In this document: piece after piece, positions 58,444 to 60,346 of the stretch
Layout of the letters: every line of letters starts with the position of its first letter
How positions within the stretch are numbered: the stretch's first letter is position 1
Source: Gammaproteobacteria bacterium
GTDB lineage: Bacteria; Pseudomonadota; Gammaproteobacteria; Xanthomonadales; Rhodanobacteraceae
Assembly: GCA_004295005.1 (NCBI GenBank)
Contig: SHNG01000109.1
Location: 2,254 to 62,599 of the forward strand
Direction of reading: 5' to 3'
DNA: 60,346 nt
Position numbers and translations under genes: made by a program
Notes under the pieces: model-generated
Seen by the model: only the letters and a program-made list of their open reading frames with translations
What the model was told of the DNA's origin: nothing
The model's database searches: none

Positions 58444-58932
58444 ATGCCCTTGGCCCAGACCCGCACTTCTGACAACTCTCCGGTTCGCATCCGCACGGCA
58501 CGCATGTCGGATCTGGACGCTCTGGTCGCGCTGGAAAATCGCAGCTTCACAACCGATCGCATGAATAGGCGCCAGTGGCGTCGCCACCTGGCCAGTGATT
58601 CCGCCCGCGTGCTCGTGGCGGAGCTTGCAGGCCGGATTGCCGGCGCGGCCGTGCTTTTTTTCCGCACGCGCAGTGCCATTGCCAGGCTCTATTCGCTGGC
58701 CGTCGATGCCAGGCTGCGCGGATTCGGCATCGGCGAGTCGCTGCTGGCTGCTTGCGAGAGCCAGACCCTGGCACGCAAGTGTCTCGGCTTGCGTCTGGAA
58801 GTGCGCACGGCCAACAACGCCGCGCAGCAGCTCTATCTCAAGCGCGGCTACCGCTTGATCGGCGAACTTTCCGACTACTACGAAGATGGCGCTGCTGCGC
58901 TGCGCCTGGAAAAATCGCTCACGGCCGGCTGA
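58444..58932 (+). CDS. GNAT family N-acetyltransferase
   Basis: A 162-residue acetyltransferase with RimI-like features: VRIRTARMSDLDALVALENR, SFTTD, the acetyl-CoA loop RGFGIGESLLAACE (an R-G-x-G-I-G form) and the C-terminal LEVRTANNAAQQLYLKRGYR. The substrate is unknown. Pairing with the RLAN-type RimK ligase suggests that the two act on the same metabolite or peptide, for example to acetylate an amino terminus before or after ligation. Its end is 6 bp from the convergent gene at the window edge. Confidence 0.88.
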   Translation: MPLAQTRTSDNSPVRIRTARMSDLDALVALENRSFTTDRMNRRQWRRHLASDSARVLVAELAGRIAGAAVLFFRTRSAIARLYSLAVDARLRGFGIGESLLAACESQTLARKCLGLRLEVRTANNAAQQLYLKRGYRLIGELSDYYEDGAAALRLEKSLTAG

Positions 58933-58938
58933 TGGGAT

Positions 58939-60346
58939 TCACCGCATCGGCTCGGCGCGGATGAAGTTGGCGCGCGCGATGAACTGTTCCATGAAGCCAC
59001 TCGTCATCTGGCGACGTACACGGATCTGGCCATCTTCGCTGCCGACGATGACCGCTCGAATCGGGGATTGCTCCTTGAGGTAGAACTTGAACCGCTTGCC
59101 GATTTCCGCGCGCAGTTTGGAATAGTCGGTGATCGCGTCGGCAGCAACTTCGGGCTCCGCTGGCACCACGAAGGGGAGCTCCGCCGGTGGTGGCGTGCTC
59201 GCGGATAGGGTGGCCACGGCGACCGTTGGTGCTGGTGCGGCTTGTGCCTCGGCAACTGCGGCCTGGGCACGCACCGTCGCACGCTCGGAATCCAGCAGGG
59301 AGAAGGCGGTGGCTTCGTCGTCGTCGGTTTCCGGCAAGGGCCGCGGCGTTACTTCACGCATGCCAAGATTGAGGTCGCGGCCATCAATGTTGAACGTGCC
59401 GCTGGTGAAGTTGAGCCAGTCGGACAACTCGAATTCCTCATACGGCATGTTGTCCGGCAATGCGCTGAAGCTCAACGTGAGATCCAGCGGGGCGCCACGT
59501 TCCGCGTAATGCCGATAGGCGTTGCGCACCGATTCGCTGGGCGCAATTCCGCCCGCCTCCAGCAGGCGTTCCACGGTATCCAGGTGGCGCTGGACGAACT
59601 GTTGCGGCGTAATGCCGTCCTTCTTCGCGCAATGGGCATTTCGCGCCGCGATGAATCCCTCGTCGCGCACCTGCCACTGACGAGACTTGACCGTGGAGAA
59701 ATCTCCTTCGACCAGATCAAACAAGTCGAAATCGTCTTCACGGGCCTGCTCGCCGTGGAAGTCCACGCGACCGACGCCCTCGGTGTGGATGGAATGCTGC
59801 TTCACCAGGCTGCCTTCCTCACGATGCCAGGACATGACCAGTTCGGTATCGCCGGCTTGCAGCCCCATGTCCGCCATTTCTTCGGAAACCCAGATGGAAT
59901 CCTTCATGCAGCCATCGGCCTCAAAAGGGGATGCGCTGACATTGCCGAACGCGCCCATTTCCCAGGTGAATGGTTCGGACATGTTGCCGCGGCCACCGGA
60001 GAATTCCAGGCTGATGTCCTTGATCTCGCTGCGCAGCCACTTGAGTTTTTTCGGGAAGAATGCGGAATAGAACTGCATGAAGGGCACGTCGACGTACAAG
60101 CTGTCGAAGTGGAACACCTCGTCCGGATAATCCTCGTAAGGCATCAAGGTGACGTCACTGACCCAGGCGCCGCCGAACGGATTGGGCCAGCAACCCTTGT
60201 AGGTGACTTCCCAGCCGGGAAAGGCCAGCAACAGCGAGCGACCAGTCACGAAGTTGGCGTGCCGGAAAATCAGGGCCGCACCGACGACGACAAAGAGGAC
60301 CGCGCCAAGAATACGCAGGATCGACGTGCCCTGCTTTTCTTCTTTT
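58939..60346 (-). CDS. Membrane-anchored protein, unknown, 5' end beyond window
   Basis: The frame stays open to the window edge, so the true start is outside. Near the edge it reads through a TM segment (SILRILGAVLFVVVGAALIF), then FRHANFVTGRSLLLAFPGWE. The remaining part is a beta-rich extracytoplasmic domain (PFGGAWVSDVTLMP, DSLYVDVPFMQFY, RSEIKDISLEFSGGRGNMS) with an Ala/Pro-rich linker (about 330 onward) and a basic C-terminus. The alternation of short strands and the SLEFSG-like repeats recall AsmA-like periplasmic proteins, but the resemblance is weak. A GTG at 60249 in this frame is not the start, since it would remove the membrane anchor. Confidence 0.7.
   Translation of the reverse strand, partial: KEEKQGTSILRILGAVLFVVVGAALIFRHANFVTGRSLLLAFPGWEVTYKGCWPNPFGGAWVSDVTLMPYEDYPDEVFHFDSLYVDVPFMQFYSAFFPKKLKWLRSEIKDISLEFSGGRGNMSEPFTWEMGAFGNVSASPFEADGCMKDSIWVSEEMADMGLQAGDTELVMSWHREEGSLVKQHSIHTEGVGRVDFHGEQAREDDFDLFDLVEGDFSTVKSRQWQVRDEGFIAARNAHCAKKDGITPQQFVQRHLDTVERLLEAGGIAPSESVRNAYRHYAERGAPLDLTLSFSALPDNMPYEEFELSDWLNFTSGTFNIDGRDLNLGMREVTPRPLPETDDDEATAFSLLDSERATVRAQAAVAEAQAAPAPTVAVATLSASTPPPAELPFVVPAEPEVAADAITDYSKLRAEIGKRFKFYLKEQSPIRAVIVGSEDGQIRVRRQMTSGFMEQFIARANFIRAEPMR

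Overview
The window is GC-rich, densely packed bacterial chromosome. Protein families and gene order point to a gammaproteobacterium of the Xanthomonadales/Lysobacterales, perhaps Rhodanobacteraceae: a bioB-F-H-C operon, a magnesium-type HemB, ubiK-comM, a GspA/GspB pair, and a peptide-modification locus (dehydrogenase, NHLP-like peptides, cyclase/TPR proteins) that I associate with this order. The genus cannot be fixed from sequence alone. No rRNA, tRNA, CRISPR array, insertion sequence or phage gene was seen.

Layout. 0.6-3.5 kb: a periplasmic MsrA-thioredoxin-MsrB fusion facing a membrane diguanylate cyclase. 3.7-10.7 kb: ferredoxin-NADP reductase and a tripartite RND efflux operon (outer membrane factor, then fusion protein, then pump). 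10.9-17.1 kb: small membrane and metabolic genes (DUF1275, EcsC-like, coniferyl aldehyde dehydrogenase, gamma-carbonic anhydrase, YbaN) and a hemB-aroE-ykgJ operon. 17.3-19.9 kb: a FimX-like protein with two receiver regions, PAS, and degenerate GGDEF and EAL domains. 20.0-22.3 kb: an A/T-richer accessory patch (unknown protein, BrnT/BrnA toxin-antitoxin, small membrane protein) whose genes are separated by related attC-like elements, probably decayed integron cassettes. 22.3-31.4 kb: patatin phospholipase, oligopeptidase A, GspA/GspB, rhomboid protease, UbiA and a CopD-like protein. 31.6-34.1 kb: a defence islet with a GmrSD-type DUF262/DUF1524 nuclease and HigB/HigA. 34.2-40.6 kb: comF divergent from bioBFHC, then phospholipase A1 and a GDT1-type cation exporter. 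40.6-44.8 kb: three tandem 145-bp repeats, glnB, a candidate CsrB/RsmZ-like small RNA, ubiK, comM and xdhC. 52.5-60.3 kb: a KefB - DprE1-like - DprE2-like operon with overlapping start and stop codons, a small membrane protein, an RLAN-type RimK ligase divergent from a GNAT acetyltransferase, and a membrane-anchored protein cut by the window end.

The most interesting region is 44.8-52.2 kb. It looks like a little-characterised RiPP-like system: one SagB-type flavin dehydrogenase, two short precursor-like peptides with nitrile-hydratase-like leaders, and two large class III nucleotide cyclase / transmembrane / TPR proteins. Each peptide gene runs tail-to-tail into the 3' end of one cyclase gene and overlaps it by 15-22 bp; this peptide-cyclase module is duplicated in tandem. 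The cyclase halves of the two large proteins are nearly the same, while their TPR halves and the two peptide C-termini have diverged, which suggests each cyclase protein is matched to its own peptide. Secondary highlights are the candidate GacA-box/AGGGA-hairpin RNA beside glnB, the decayed cassette array, and a candidate BirA operator in front of bioB.
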